This document shows, piece after piece, positions 47,533-56,698 of a DNA stretch of 64,000 nt. Position 1 is the stretch's first letter. Every line of letters starts with the position of its first letter. Location: contig CAMCIC010000001.1 in the NCBI GenBank assembly GCA_945874895.1, positions 248,001 to 312,000 on the forward strand. The letters run 5' to 3'. Below the pieces are notes generated by a model that did not search any database, was not told the DNA's origin, and was given only the letters and a program-made list of their open reading frames with translations. The translations under genes were made by a program, and so were the position numbers. Origin of the DNA: Akkermansia muciniphila. GTDB taxonomy: Bacteria > Verrucomicrobiota > Verrucomicrobiia > Verrucomicrobiales > Akkermansiaceae.

Positions 47533-50151
47533 ATGTCCGACCACATCAAACCAATCTCCGTCGCCGAGGAACTCTCGACCTCTTTCCTCGACTACTCGAT
47601 GTCCGTGATCATATCCCGTGCGCTCCCCGACGTGCGTGATGGTTTGAAGCCCTCGCAGCGACGCATTTTGTTCGCCATGCGCGAGCTGAATCTGGCACCG
47701 GGTAAGCAACACATCAAATGCGCAAAGATTTGCGGCGATACCTCGGGCAACTACCACCCGCACGGCGAGGCGGTGATTTATCCGACCCTGGTGAACATGG
47801 GTCAGCATTGGACGATGCGCGAAACGCTCATCGATGGTCAGGGCAACTTTGGTTCGGTGGAAGGTGACCCTCCTGCTGCGATGCGATACACGGAAGCACG
47901 TCTCACCCATCTCGGTATGGCGATGATGGAGGACCTGGAAAAAGAGACCGTCGATTTCGTGCCGAATTACGATGAGCGACTCACCGAGCCCACCGTTCTG
48001 CCCGCCGCATTTCCGAATCTATTAGTCAATGGCGGCACCGGCATCGCCGTGGGCATGGCCACGAACCTCGCGCCACACAACCTGCGTGAAATCGTCGATG
48101 CGATTTGCGCGCAGATCGACAAGCCGGACATCACCTTGCCAGAACTGATGCAATACGTCAAAGGTCCTGACTTCGCGGGCAAGTGCGAGATCCGCGGTCT
48201 CAAGGGCATCGAGGAATACATGCGCACGGGACGTGGCTCGGTGCGCTTGCGAGGTCGCATCGAGATCGACGAACAGGAAGGCGGCAAGAGCATTCTCACG
48301 ATCCGCGAAGTGCCGCACGGCGTCAACCGCGCGACATTGCAAGAACGGATCGCCGAACTGGTGAATGAAAAAATCCTCACCGGCATCTCCAGCATGCGCG
48401 ATCTTTCCGATGAGGAAACGCGCATTGAGATCGAGCTGAAGCGCGATGCCCGCCCGCAGGTCGTCGCCAACCAGATCTTCAAGCTCACCAGCATGGATAC
48501 TTCCTACAGCATCAACATGCTGGCCATCCATGAGAAGCGCCCGAAGATGCTCACGCTCAAGGACGCGATCGATTGCTACATCGAACACCGCCGCGAAGTC
48601 GTCGTGCGTCGCACGAAATATCTTCTGCGCAAGGCCGAGGACCGCGCCGAAAACCTCGAGGCCTATCTGCTCGCACTCGGTCACCTCGATGACTTCATCC
48701 ACATCATCCGCTCGTCGAAAAACCGCGATGAAGCCCGCGAGCGCCTCGCCTCCTACACCTTCCCTGTCAAGACCGCGGAAAGCCTTGGCATTCTCATCCG
48801 CTCGCAAGCATCGGTGCAGGGCGATACCTACGTTTTCTCCGAGCGTCAGGTCAATGCCATCCTCGAACTCCGCCTCTATCAACTCACCGGCATGGAGCGC
48901 GACAAGATCAAGGGCGAATACGACAGCGTTCTCGCCGAGATTATCGACTTCATGGACATCATCGCCCGCGAGATCCGCGTGCTCACCATCATCAAGGACG
49001 AGCTCCGCGCCATCGGCGAAAAATACGGCACACCCCGCCGCTGCCCCATCCTTCCCGATGAAGGCGAGATTGCTATCGAGGACCTCATCGCCAACGACTC
49101 GATGATTGTCACGCTCACCCATCGCGGCTACATCAAGCGCACTCCTGCCAGCGAGTTCCGCGTGCAGGCGCGCGGCGGCAAAGGCCTGCGCGGCATGGAA
49201 ACCCGCGCATCCGGCGATCAGGAGGATGACTTCATCGAGCATCTCTTCTCCACCCAAGCGCACGATTACCTGATGTTCTTCACCAACACCGGTCGCGTGT
49301 ATGTCGAGCGAGTCTATGACATCCCCGAAGGCTCACGCGCCGCGAAAGGCCGTGGCATCCGCAACGTGCTCAACCTCCAGCCCGAGGAGAAAATTGCCGC
49401 TCTGCTGCGCCTCGAGCGCGTCACCGATGAAAACAACAACGACATTACATTCCGCGACGAAGCTGGCTTTATCCTCTTCGCCACGAAAGTGGGCCTGGTG
49501 AAAAAAACCCCGCTCAACGATTACCGCAACTATCGCAAGGCCGGTCTCAACGCCATCAATCTCGAAGAAGGCGATGAACTCATCGGTGTGCGCCAGACCA
49601 GTGGCAACGACGAAGTCATCCTGGTCACCCGTCACGGCATCAGCATCCGTTTCCACGAGGAACAAGCCCGCAGCATGGGTCGCACGGCGACAGGCGTTTG
49701 GGGCATTCGACCCGAAGAAGGCGACCACGTGGTCAGTCTCGCGCTTGTCACGCCCGGTAGCACCTTGCTTGTGGCCGCCGAAAACGGTCTCGGCAAACGC
49801 ACGGCTTTTGAGGAATATCGTCTGCAATCTCGCGGAGGCAAGGGCATCATCACGATGAAGATCACCGAAAAAACCGGCAACGTCGTTGGTGCGGTGACCG
49901 TGGAAGAGCAAGACGAGCTCATGCTCATGACCAACACTGGTCTGAGCATCCGCATCAAAGTCAACACCATCCGCGAAACCGGAAGAAACGCCCAAGGCGT
50001 GAAATTGCTGACGATGAAAGAAGGCGAAACCCTCCAAGACATCGCCAAAGTCATCCCCGATGGCGAAGACAACAACAGCGACGCCGCCGAACAAGCACCG
50101 TCTGACGAAGAGCTTTCTAACGAAGAAATCAACACCAACGAGGAAGAATAA
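47533..50151 (+). CDS. gyrA: DNA gyrase subunit A
   Basis: A 872-residue cleavage/wrapping subunit. The active-site Tyr119 is in AAMRYTEAR, the quinolone region is HPHGEAVIYPT (from about residue 75), and the GyrA box QARGGKG is at 545-551, confirming gyrase rather than topoisomerase IV. The C-terminal beta-pinwheel follows with repeats such as GRTATGVWGIRP and SRGGKGIITMKI, and an acidic tail. ATG 47533 gives MSDHIKPISVAEEL; the first longer frame start is inside the upstream element. Ala80 and Pro84 occupy the positions of E. coli Ser83 and Asp87. Confidence 0.97.
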   Translation: MSDHIKPISVAEELSTSFLDYSMSVIISRALPDVRDGLKPSQRRILFAMRELNLAPGKQHIKCAKICGDTSGNYHPHGEAVIYPTLVNMGQHWTMRETLIDGQGNFGSVEGDPPAAMRYTEARLTHLGMAMMEDLEKETVDFVPNYDERLTEPTVLPAAFPNLLVNGGTGIAVGMATNLAPHNLREIVDAICAQIDKPDITLPELMQYVKGPDFAGKCEIRGLKGIEEYMRTGRGSVRLRGRIEIDEQEGGKSILTIREVPHGVNRATLQERIAELVNEKILTGISSMRDLSDEETRIEIELKRDARPQVVANQIFKLTSMDTSYSINMLAIHEKRPKMLTLKDAIDCYIEHRREVVVRRTKYLLRKAEDRAENLEAYLLALGHLDDFIHIIRSSKNRDEARERLASYTFPVKTAESLGILIRSQASVQGDTYVFSERQVNAILELRLYQLTGMERDKIKGEYDSVLAEIIDFMDIIAREIRVLTIIKDELRAIGEKYGTPRRCPILPDEGEIAIEDLIANDSMIVTLTHRGYIKRTPASEFRVQARGGKGLRGMETRASGDQEDDFIEHLFSTQAHDYLMFFTNTGRVYVERVYDIPEGSRAAKGRGIRNVLNLQPEEKIAALLRLERVTDENNNDITFRDEAGFILFATKVGLVKKTPLNDYRNYRKAGLNAINLEEGDELIGVRQTSGNDEVILVTRHGISIRFHEEQARSMGRTATGVWGIRPEEGDHVVSLALVTPGSTLLVAAENGLGKRTAFEEYRLQSRGGKGIITMKITEKTGNVVGAVTVEEQDELMLMTNTGLSIRIKVNTIRETGRNAQGVKLLTMKEGETLQDIAKVIPDGEDNNSDAAEQAPSDEELSNEEINTNEEE

Positions 50152-50162
50152 AACGAGCTCCG

Positions 50163-50696
50163 CTAGCGCAAGCGCTGGATGAGGTCACTGCGGAGCTGAG
50201 GGAGGCTAGCGCCGATTTGCGCCAGCTCTACGAACGCTTCGCCGCGATCGCGGCCTATACCTTCGATGCGGGCAAGCTCGCGTTCGAAGTGGCGTAGGGC
50301 TCTGAGGCTGGCCCCTTCTTCGCTCAAGTGTCGTAGGGCACGACTGAGCAGATCGTGCATTTCCTCGTGCGGATGTTCAGGTTCGCATACTTGCTCGATG
50401 AGTCCACAACAGTAGCCGGCCAGCATCATCGTGTGATAATCCCGACGCAACCCCTCACGGAAATCGACCACGTTGCACTCGCGCAAGTGATGCAATTTCC
50501 CGCGCTTGGCTGCCTGCCATGAAAACTCAGCAGCGAAAAACAGATCGAGCTTTCCCGCAAATGAGCTTTGGGGATTCCGCGCGCCTTTCGCCACCGTATC
50601 GATGATCCCATGTTCCACCGTAGACCAACGAACAATGAGGCTCGTCTCCGTCAATTTCGTGAGCCGTAAAATGATGCCTTGTGCCGTATCTCCCAC
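50163..50696 (-). CDS. recO: DNA repair protein RecO
   Basis: A 177-residue RecO-type protein that loads RecA together with RecF/RecR. The N-terminal OB fold is recognised from AQGIILRLTKLTETSLIVR, HGIIDTVAKGARNPQSSFAG and LDLFFAAEFSW. The middle helical part (LRRDYHTMMLAGYCCGLIEQ, LRALRHFERELARI) fits the family. It is shorter than the usual roughly 240 residues and lacks the four-Cys zinc finger near the C-terminus. Convergent with gyrA and 18 bases from the following isomerase gene. Confidence 0.82.
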   Translation of the reverse strand: MGDTAQGIILRLTKLTETSLIVRWSTVEHGIIDTVAKGARNPQSSFAGKLDLFFAAEFSWQAAKRGKLHHLRECNVVDFREGLRRDYHTMMLAGYCCGLIEQVCEPEHPHEEMHDLLSRALRHLSEEGASLRALRHFERELARIEGIGRDRGEAFVELAQIGASLPQLRSDLIQRLR

Positions 50697-50714
50697 AGTC
50701 GGTCTTACAGATCA

Positions 50715-51572
50715 TCACGCTTTTTTCTTTGCGTAATCGCGGAGATAATTCACGCAATCGGTGATATCGGGCACGTTATTGTCCCAATGATGTTCGTATT
50801 CGATGGTGACGTTGCCCTTGAATCCATGCTTGCGCACTTCATCGAGAATGGCGGTAAGGTCGATGATGCCTTTGCCGAAAATCTCATCGTGCGTGGGACC
50901 GGTGATGCTGGTGCGATCCTTCATGTGGAAGGCATGAACACGGGGCGCAATTTTTTTGATGACATCGAGCGGATTGAGGCCTGAGGAGGCCCAGTGACCG
51001 AGGTCCGCGCAAAAGCCGAGGTTCGCATCGCGCCCCTCGATCGCTTTCATAATCGTATCTGGATTCCACAGTGCGGTCGGTTTCGGGTGATTGTGGAAGC
51101 AGACCTTGATGTCGTATTCTTTGGCGAGTTTTTCCAACACATCGATGGAACCGATGGACTCGGTGGTGATGCCATAGAGACCGAGGGTTTTGGCAAATTC
51201 GAAATATGGGCGAGCCTGTTCCGCATTGTTGGGAATCGCCACCACGCCAAAATTGACAATCGCGATCTTGTGCTTCTTCGCATGCTCCTGCATGGCGGTG
51301 ATCATCTCCGCTGGCATATCGTGACCGACTTTCACATTCTTGTGCTCGGGGCTGAGGATTTGTCCGGCAAAGATCTCCACCCCCTGCGCGCCGGCTTGAG
51401 CGGATTTTTCAATCGCCTCGAACAAACTGAATTTTTTCAAGGACCAACACTGCACAGAAATGGTGTAGCCTGCCGCGGTGACGATAGAAGGATCGAGAGC
51501 CTTACCCCACGCGCGGGTGGCAGCGGCAGCAGCTGCAAGAGGAACAAGTGTGAGGATGCGACGACGATTCAT
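50715..51572 (-). CDS. secreted sugar phosphate isomerase/epimerase-like TIM-barrel protein
   Basis: A 285-residue xylose isomerase-type TIM barrel. A signal-like start MNRRRILTLVPLAAAAAATRAWG resembles a Tat leader with a run of Arg. Metal and substrate residues are suggested by GVEIFAGQIL, VCFHNHPKP, GFCADLGHW, FHMKD and TIEYEHHWDN. Such proteins are abundant in Verrucomicrobiota and Planctomycetota and act on sugars or inositols; the substrate cannot be told here. ATG 51572 gives the leader; an upstream in-frame start is possible but would add an odd stretch. Confidence 0.78.
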   Translation of the reverse strand: MNRRRILTLVPLAAAAAATRAWGKALDPSIVTAAGYTISVQCWSLKKFSLFEAIEKSAQAGAQGVEIFAGQILSPEHKNVKVGHDMPAEMITAMQEHAKKHKIAIVNFGVVAIPNNAEQARPYFEFAKTLGLYGITTESIGSIDVLEKLAKEYDIKVCFHNHPKPTALWNPDTIMKAIEGRDANLGFCADLGHWASSGLNPLDVIKKIAPRVHAFHMKDRTSITGPTHDEIFGKGIIDLTAILDEVRKHGFKGNVTIEYEHHWDNNVPDITDCVNYLRDYAKKKA

Positions 51573-51736
51573 AGGTGTTGAAAAAATCATGCCAAACGCG
51601 CTGCAAACTGCGAGCAAAAAATGCTACCGATTCTGGGCATACTCGTATCACCCAAGTTTCCTATCCGCATCACTTGAGTCGTTTTTGTGAGAACCCATGA
51701 TGCACCGATGGAATGATCCTACCGCGACATTATCAT

Positions 51737-52507
51737 TCACGGCTGCCATTGCTGGTGCCATTTCTCGAGCACTTTTTGCACTTGCGGATCGCGCAACGCC
51801 TGCTCCATTTGAGGATCACGAAGAATCTCTCCATAGCGTTTCTGCTCCAATAGCGTGCGCCATTTTGGATTTTTGATCCACGAAGCGTTGAGCTGCAGAG
51901 GTTCGGGAAGAAAGAGGGATGGCGGAGCCTCATGCTGACTGGCATAGGAGATCCATTGGGCCAACGCCAACCGCAAGGGGTCTGTGATTGGATCGATGCG
52001 CTGCAGCCATGCGGGCGGAATGTGGCGGTCGATCACATCTTTCCAGAGAACGCTAATCGAACGCGTGTCAGGATCTTCTACTTGCCGCAAGGTTCCCAAA
52101 TGCCTTATCAGCAATGCGGCAATCAGGCAGAGTAGGGTCGTAGGAACCAGGCTCAAGCTTGCAGAAAACCATTTTCCCGGAGGTGACTCTGGTTTTGCGC
52201 TGAGAAATCGTAAGGGAGCAGCAAGAAACCGAAAAATTCTCCTCAGCACGAGTAAAGTGAATATCCCTGCTAGAGAGGGTATCACATAGGGAAGCCACAG
52301 TGGCGCAGGTCGAAACAACTGGCTTCCCCAATCGGGAGTTATCATCCATACCCGATAGGCCACCCAGATCGAACAAGTAAGGATCGATGTGTGGAGGATA
52401 AGACGGAACACACCGCGGAGAATCGCGAAGATGGCGCACACCGCTGCGATTCCCAACGCAATGGCGCCGAGGCTCACATAGGGGTGAGACATCAGATCAT
52501 CCATCAT
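51737..52507 (-). CDS. CvpA-like membrane protein
   Basis: A 256-residue membrane protein with about four hydrophobic segments (about 12-32, 36-54, 72-89 and 118-133) and a C-terminal cytoplasmic or extracytoplasmic tail rich in DPQMEQALRDPQVQKVLEKW, a repeated PQ-type helix. The arrangement resembles CvpA-family proteins (colicin V production/cell-envelope), but key CvpA residues cannot be confirmed by eye. It ends the minus-strand run with aroC 5 bases upstream, so these two are likely cotranscribed. The segment 51573-51736 downstream of it holds nothing clear. Confidence 0.5.
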   Translation of the reverse strand: MMDDLMSHPYVSLGAIALGIAAVCAIFAILRGVFRLILHTSILTCSIWVAYRVWMITPDWGSQLFRPAPLWLPYVIPSLAGIFTLLVLRRIFRFLAAPLRFLSAKPESPPGKWFSASLSLVPTTLLCLIAALLIRHLGTLRQVEDPDTRSISVLWKDVIDRHIPPAWLQRIDPITDPLRLALAQWISYASQHEAPPSLFLPEPLQLNASWIKNPKWRTLLEQKRYGEILRDPQMEQALRDPQVQKVLEKWHQQWQP

Positions 52508-52512
52508 GAAGG

Positions 52513-53595
52513 TCAGTGATTGATCGCCCGCTGACGCAGCAAATGATCCGTGAGCACGAGAGTGGCCATTGCCTCCACGATGGGAACAGCACGCGGAAGG
52601 ACACAGGCATCGTGCCGGCCCTTGCCCTGAAGCTCGGTGTTTTGCCCATCACTGGTGACCGTCTGCTGGCTGGTCATGATGGTGGCGGTGGGTTTGAATG
52701 CGACTCGAAATACGATGGATTCGCCATTGCTGATTCCCCCCTGAATGCCACCGGAGCGGTTGCTAGAGGTGCGCACAGCATCTCCTTCCATCACAAAAGG
52801 ATCATTGTGTTCACGACCAGTGAGTAAGGTGCCAGCGAAACCGGAACCGATCTCAAAACCCTTAGTCGCAGGTATGGAAAGCATAGCCTTAGCGAGATCC
52901 GCTTCGAGTTTATCAAAGATCGGTTCGCCCAAGCCCGGCGGACAGTTGCGGATCACACATTCGATCACACCACCCACGGAGTTGCCTTGGCTTCGTATCG
53001 CTTTGATGTGTTCAATCATAGGCTCGACCATGGCCGGGTCACCAGTGCGTACGATGTTACCTTCGATCGTCGCAGCATCGATGGTTGCGGGATCGACGGT
53101 TGCTTCAAGGTGCTGGATCGATTTCACCCAAGCTAGGATTTCGATATCGGGAATGTGGGCGCGCAATACTTCCAGCGCGATAGCGGCGGCAGCAACGCGT
53201 CCAATCGTTTCTCTTGCTGAGGCGCGACCGCCGCCCGATAGCGCACGGATGCCATATTTCGCATCATAGGTATAATCAGCATGCGAGGGTCGATACTTTA
53301 GCGCCATCTCATCGTAGGCGCCGGGCCGTTGGTCGGTATTTTTTACGGAAATGGCGATCGGAGTGCCTAGGGTAAGATCATCTTGAATGCCGGATAAAAT
53401 CTCCGCGGTATCCGCCTCCTTGCGAGGAGTCACGATTTCAGATTGGCCCGGTCTGCGACGATCCAGTGCGGCTTGAATCACAGCATGATTGATGGGGATC
53501 CGTGGCGGGCATCCATCCACAATCACGCCCACAGCACCGCCGTGAGATTCGCCAAATGTGTGAATGCGGAAGGCATGACCGAATGTGGATGACAT
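52513..53595 (-). CDS. aroC: chorismate synthase
   Basis: A 360-residue FMN-dependent enzyme making chorismate, the last common aromatic precursor. The start motif [58 protein letters not shown] and [14 protein letters not shown], in order, are diagnostic. Length is normal. Together with aroE it shows aromatic amino acid synthesis. Followed by the CvpA-like gene after five bases on the same strand; divergent from the candidate peptidase. Confidence 0.97.
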   Translation of the reverse strand: MSSTFGHAFRIHTFGESHGGAVGVIVDGCPPRIPINHAVIQAALDRRRPGQSEIVTPRKEADTAEILSGIQDDLTLGTPIAISVKNTDQRPGAYDEMALKYRPSHADYTYDAKYGIRALSGGGRASARETIGRVAAAAIALEVLRAHIPDIEILAWVKSIQHLEATVDPATIDAATIEGNIVRTGDPAMVEPMIEHIKAIRSQGNSVGGVIECVIRNCPPGLGEPIFDKLEADLAKAMLSIPATKGFEIGSGFAGTLLTGREHNDPFVMEGDAVRTSSNRSGGIQGGISNGESIVFRVAFKPTATIMTSQQTVTSDGQNTELQGKGRHDACVLPRAVPIVEAMATLVLTDHLLRQRAINH

Positions 53596-53729
53596 GCCCA
53601 GATACTAACGTGTGATGCGGCATTCGCCAAGAGCAGAGATTGGCCTTGGAATGACGAATTTTTCGTGATGACGGAAGTCACATGAATCAAAGCCTACTTC
53701 CATGCTTGTCGCACGGGAGGCATGCTACC

Positions 53730-55094
53730 ATGATTGGGCGGATGATTCTACGATCTCTCTTCCTATCGATCCTCATGAGCATCGCCATGCCATGGGGCAC
53801 CTTGTGCGCAGCAGATGACGCCTACGCGATACTGACTTGGAAACAAACCAAGGCGCAGGGACCGTGGCAAGGTGTGATTGATGCTCTGGCAAAAAAACAT
53901 AATGCCATCGTGATCGTTTGCGATCGCAACCTCAGTGAGTCGCTGCCCACGCTACAAAAAAATCCACCTCGTTTTGTCGCGGTCGTGGGAGCTTGCGAAC
54001 AGATCGACGGAAAGTTCATCAACCAGTTCCATCCGCTGATGCGTCAGGTGGATGCCGACCCCTACACGGATGTACGCTGGGGCGTGATCACAGGCCGGAG
54101 TGCTGATGACGCGATGAAGATTGTCCATGAAGTCGAGCCCTTGGAAATCCACCGCACGGTTTCGGGCACGCGCATCGCCACCCGCATGTGCGAGGAGGCT
54201 GAGTGCTTTGATGAACTATTGCCTCGCGGCCACTCCGTCAAAAACAGGGGTGAAGCAGAGAAGGAAATCCCACTCCCTGATGCCGATAGTGTTGCCGAGT
54301 TAGCCAGCGCCTTGGCTCATCCTGGCACCCAGTTCATCATCACCTCCGGCCATGCCACCACCCGCGATTGGCAGCCAGGATTTCGCTATAAAAACGGCTC
54401 TTTTCACTCACGGGACGGGGTGATCTATGGTCGCGATTTACAGCATAAGGAATACCCCGTGCACCATGAAAAACCCACGGTCTATCTCCCCTGCGGGAAT
54501 TGTCTCATGGGGTTGATGGACGGCCCTGATGCCATGGCTCTGGCGTGGATGCACAGCGCCGGAGTGAGACAGATGGCAGGCTATGTTGAACCAACCTGGT
54601 ATGGCTATATGGGCTGGGGCATGTTGGATTATTTTCTCGAACAACCCGGTCGCTACACCTTCTCCGAGGCCTTTCTTGCCAATCAAATCGCGCTCGTACA
54701 TCGACTGGAAAATACCGCCGACCTCAAGCCCATGGACCGCAAGGGCCTGTTATTCGATCGCGATATGGTCGCATTTTACGGTGATCCCGCGTGGTCTGCC
54801 TCTATGGCTCCGCGTCCTCTGCCGTTTTCCCAAAAAATCACCCAAACCGAAGAAACCATCGCGATCGAAATCATACCGCTCGAGGGCGAAAAAAGCTACG
54901 ATACGATCGACACCAATGGCTCCCAGCGCGGTGGTCGCCCCTTCGTGGCATTTCTGCCAAAACGCATCAATCCCCAAATCTTTCGCACCACAGATCACTC
55001 TCAAGCCCTACTCGCTGACGATTTCATTCTCGTCCCACGCCCCGTCGCCGGCAGCAAGGCAAAAACCATCCGCGTCGAATGGCATCGTCATTGA
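53730..55094 (+). CDS. secreted protein with caspase/gingipain-like His and Cys motifs
   Basis: A 454-residue exported protein (signal about 1-27, ending GTLCA) that I do not recognise as a named family. Residues VAVVGACEQIDG and QFIITSGHATTRDWQPG with His208, then 47 residues later TVYLPCGNCLMG with Cys255 and Cys258, resemble the hydrophobic-strand-His and hydrophobic-strand-Cys pair of clan CD cysteine peptidases (caspase, gingipain, legumain). MAGYVEPTWYGYMGWGMLDYF follows and is well conserved-looking. This is inference from spacing and context, not proof. A basic/aliphatic C-terminal domain of about 100 residues follows. Start ATG 53730 gives the signal peptide. Confidence 0.55.
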   Translation: MIGRMILRSLFLSILMSIAMPWGTLCAADDAYAILTWKQTKAQGPWQGVIDALAKKHNAIVIVCDRNLSESLPTLQKNPPRFVAVVGACEQIDGKFINQFHPLMRQVDADPYTDVRWGVITGRSADDAMKIVHEVEPLEIHRTVSGTRIATRMCEEAECFDELLPRGHSVKNRGEAEKEIPLPDADSVAELASALAHPGTQFIITSGHATTRDWQPGFRYKNGSFHSRDGVIYGRDLQHKEYPVHHEKPTVYLPCGNCLMGLMDGPDAMALAWMHSAGVRQMAGYVEPTWYGYMGWGMLDYFLEQPGRYTFSEAFLANQIALVHRLENTADLKPMDRKGLLFDRDMVAFYGDPAWSASMAPRPLPFSQKITQTEETIAIEIIPLEGEKSYDTIDTNGSQRGGRPFVAFLPKRINPQIFRTTDHSQALLADDFILVPRPVAGSKAKTIRVEWHRH

Positions 55095-55157
55095 ACCTGC
55101 TGTGTGGTCGGGCGTATCAGAGACCAAGAGGTCTTGGGGCGATGTTGCGAGGACGAT

Positions 55158-55784
55158 TCAGTTCCCCGCTTTGGGTTCTATGAAAAAGACGAGGGATGCG
55201 CGGAGATAATTCCATCCAGAAAGAGCGGTAAGGAACACAGCGATCCACAGTGAGGGCATCAGGATCCACGACAATCCTACGCTCAGAAGAGAGAACGTTG
55301 TTTGCTTCTTCAGACACAATCCCAACAGTGCGGCGATCACAAAAATCATCTGGAAAATCGTTTTCAACTTGCCCCAGCGATCGGCCGCCATCACGACGCC
55401 ACGCTCCACGGCGATCTGGCGCAGTCCGGTAACGAGAAATTCGCGTGCGATGATGAAAATGGTCACCGCCATGGGGCAAAGCCCAGCCATGCTGAGATGT
55501 ACAAAAGCGGCGCAGACGAGGATTTTATCTACTAGTGGGTCTAGCAGTTTTCCCAACGCGGTCACTAGATTCATTTTGCGAGCCAGATAGCCATCCAGCC
55601 AGTCCGTGGTAGCAGCGATGACAAAAGAGGCCAATGTCACCCATGCGGCCATGACTCCAGAAAACGTCGCCGCGGTAACGTAAAGCACCGTCAGAGCGAG
55701 TCGCGCCAGAGTGATGGAATTAGGCAAATTCACTTCCACAACTTGAGAGAAAATCGACTGCTTGGCAACCCCAGCGTGAGACAA
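55158..55784 (-). CDS. pgsA: CDP-diacylglycerol-glycerol-3-phosphate 3-phosphatidyltransferase
   Basis: A 208-residue membrane enzyme that makes phosphatidylglycerophosphate. The CDP-alcohol phosphotransferase motif appears as DWLDGYLARKMNLVTALGKL followed by LDPLVDK (about 61-87), with the full D-D-G-A-R-G-D-D set. Five to six hydrophobic segments are visible. N-terminal NLPNSITLARL is the family start; the extra 18 residues before it may be spurious and the true start may be later. Convergent with the secreted-protein gene. Confidence 0.92.
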   Translation of the reverse strand: MSHAGVAKQSIFSQVVEVNLPNSITLARLALTVLYVTAATFSGVMAAWVTLASFVIAATTDWLDGYLARKMNLVTALGKLLDPLVDKILVCAAFVHLSMAGLCPMAVTIFIIAREFLVTGLRQIAVERGVVMAADRWGKLKTIFQMIFVIAALLGLCLKKQTTFSLLSVGLSWILMPSLWIAVFLTALSGWNYLRASLVFFIEPKAGN

Positions 55785-55812
55785 TCACCGCGAAAACTTT
55801 TTCGTGCGCGGG

Positions 55813-56607
55813 TCACTCCTCCTCCATTTCTAACAACTCAGCAGCTGGGCTGCTACCAGCGGCGCGTCGTTCAACGACGATTTCGCTCAGAATCGAGCTT
55901 TGGCGGATCACAAACTGGTTCATTTTCATCAACTCCAATACTGCGAGGAAAGTGACGATCACCTCGGCCTTGGTGGTGGCTTGATCGAACAGGCTCTCGA
56001 AGGCGATGGACTGCCCGGGCTGGAACCGATCCATCAACATCTCAATTTTGTCAGCCACTGTGAATCGGTCATCGACGATCGCGCCGAAATCGTGAGCCTC
56101 TTCGAAGCGCTTGAGCACGTTCTGGAACGAGCGGATGAGATCAAAAATCGACACCTCAGCCAACTCTGGTGGCGTTTCGTCCTTGGGGACATCGGGTTGA
56201 TACGCAAAAGATCCATCGAGCTCGACCTCGCGCTTGATAAGGAAAGAGGCGGCGTCCTTGAACTTCTTGTATTCGATCAGTTGGCGAATGAGATCCCAGC
56301 GTGGGTCATCGGCATCCTCTTCATCCTCGGGCGGCTGTTCGGATTTCGGCAACAACGTGCGACTCTTGATATACATGAGGTTAGCGGCCATTAGGACGAA
56401 CTCCGCTGCGATGTCGATATTGAGCAGTTTGAAGGTATTGATGTATTGGAGGTATTGGCGCGTGATCTTCTCCATCGACACCTCGTGGATATCGACCTCC
56501 TCTTTTTTGATCAGATAGAGCAGAAGATCGAGCGGTCCCTCGAAAATCTCTAATTTGACTTTGTAATCTTGCTCCTCCACAGCGCCGATGTAGCGGAGGA
56601 AAGACAT
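55813..56607 (-). CDS. scpA: segregation and condensation protein A
   Basis: A 264-residue kleisin partner of SMC in chromosome condensation. The N-terminal YKVKLEIFEGPLDLLLYLIKKEEVDI is cut as EIFEGPLDLLLYLIKK and IHEVSMEKITRQYLQYI, and the middle has AAEFVLMAANLMYIKSRTL. The winged-helix C-terminal region ends with VVTFLAVLELMKMNQ-type VIVTFLAVLELMKM. Acidic linkers sit between. scpB is not beside it. pgsA lies 28 bases downstream on the same strand. Confidence 0.93.
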   Translation of the reverse strand: MSFLRYIGAVEEQDYKVKLEIFEGPLDLLLYLIKKEEVDIHEVSMEKITRQYLQYINTFKLLNIDIAAEFVLMAANLMYIKSRTLLPKSEQPPEDEEDADDPRWDLIRQLIEYKKFKDAASFLIKREVELDGSFAYQPDVPKDETPPELAEVSIFDLIRSFQNVLKRFEEAHDFGAIVDDRFTVADKIEMLMDRFQPGQSIAFESLFDQATTKAEVIVTFLAVLELMKMNQFVIRQSSILSEIVVERRAAGSSPAAELLEMEEE

Positions 56608-56698
56608 TTGCGCGAGGCAATTTTTTCGGATGATTTTCCACTGGCAATTCCTGCCAAATTGGCGCTAACTGTTCTTGGATCTGTGGAACGATTTCTGA

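Noticed and set aside
48022-49263. 413-codon open frame antisense to gyrA
   Set aside because: A by-product of codon bias in a well-conserved gene; the antisense product has no motif and gyrA is certain.
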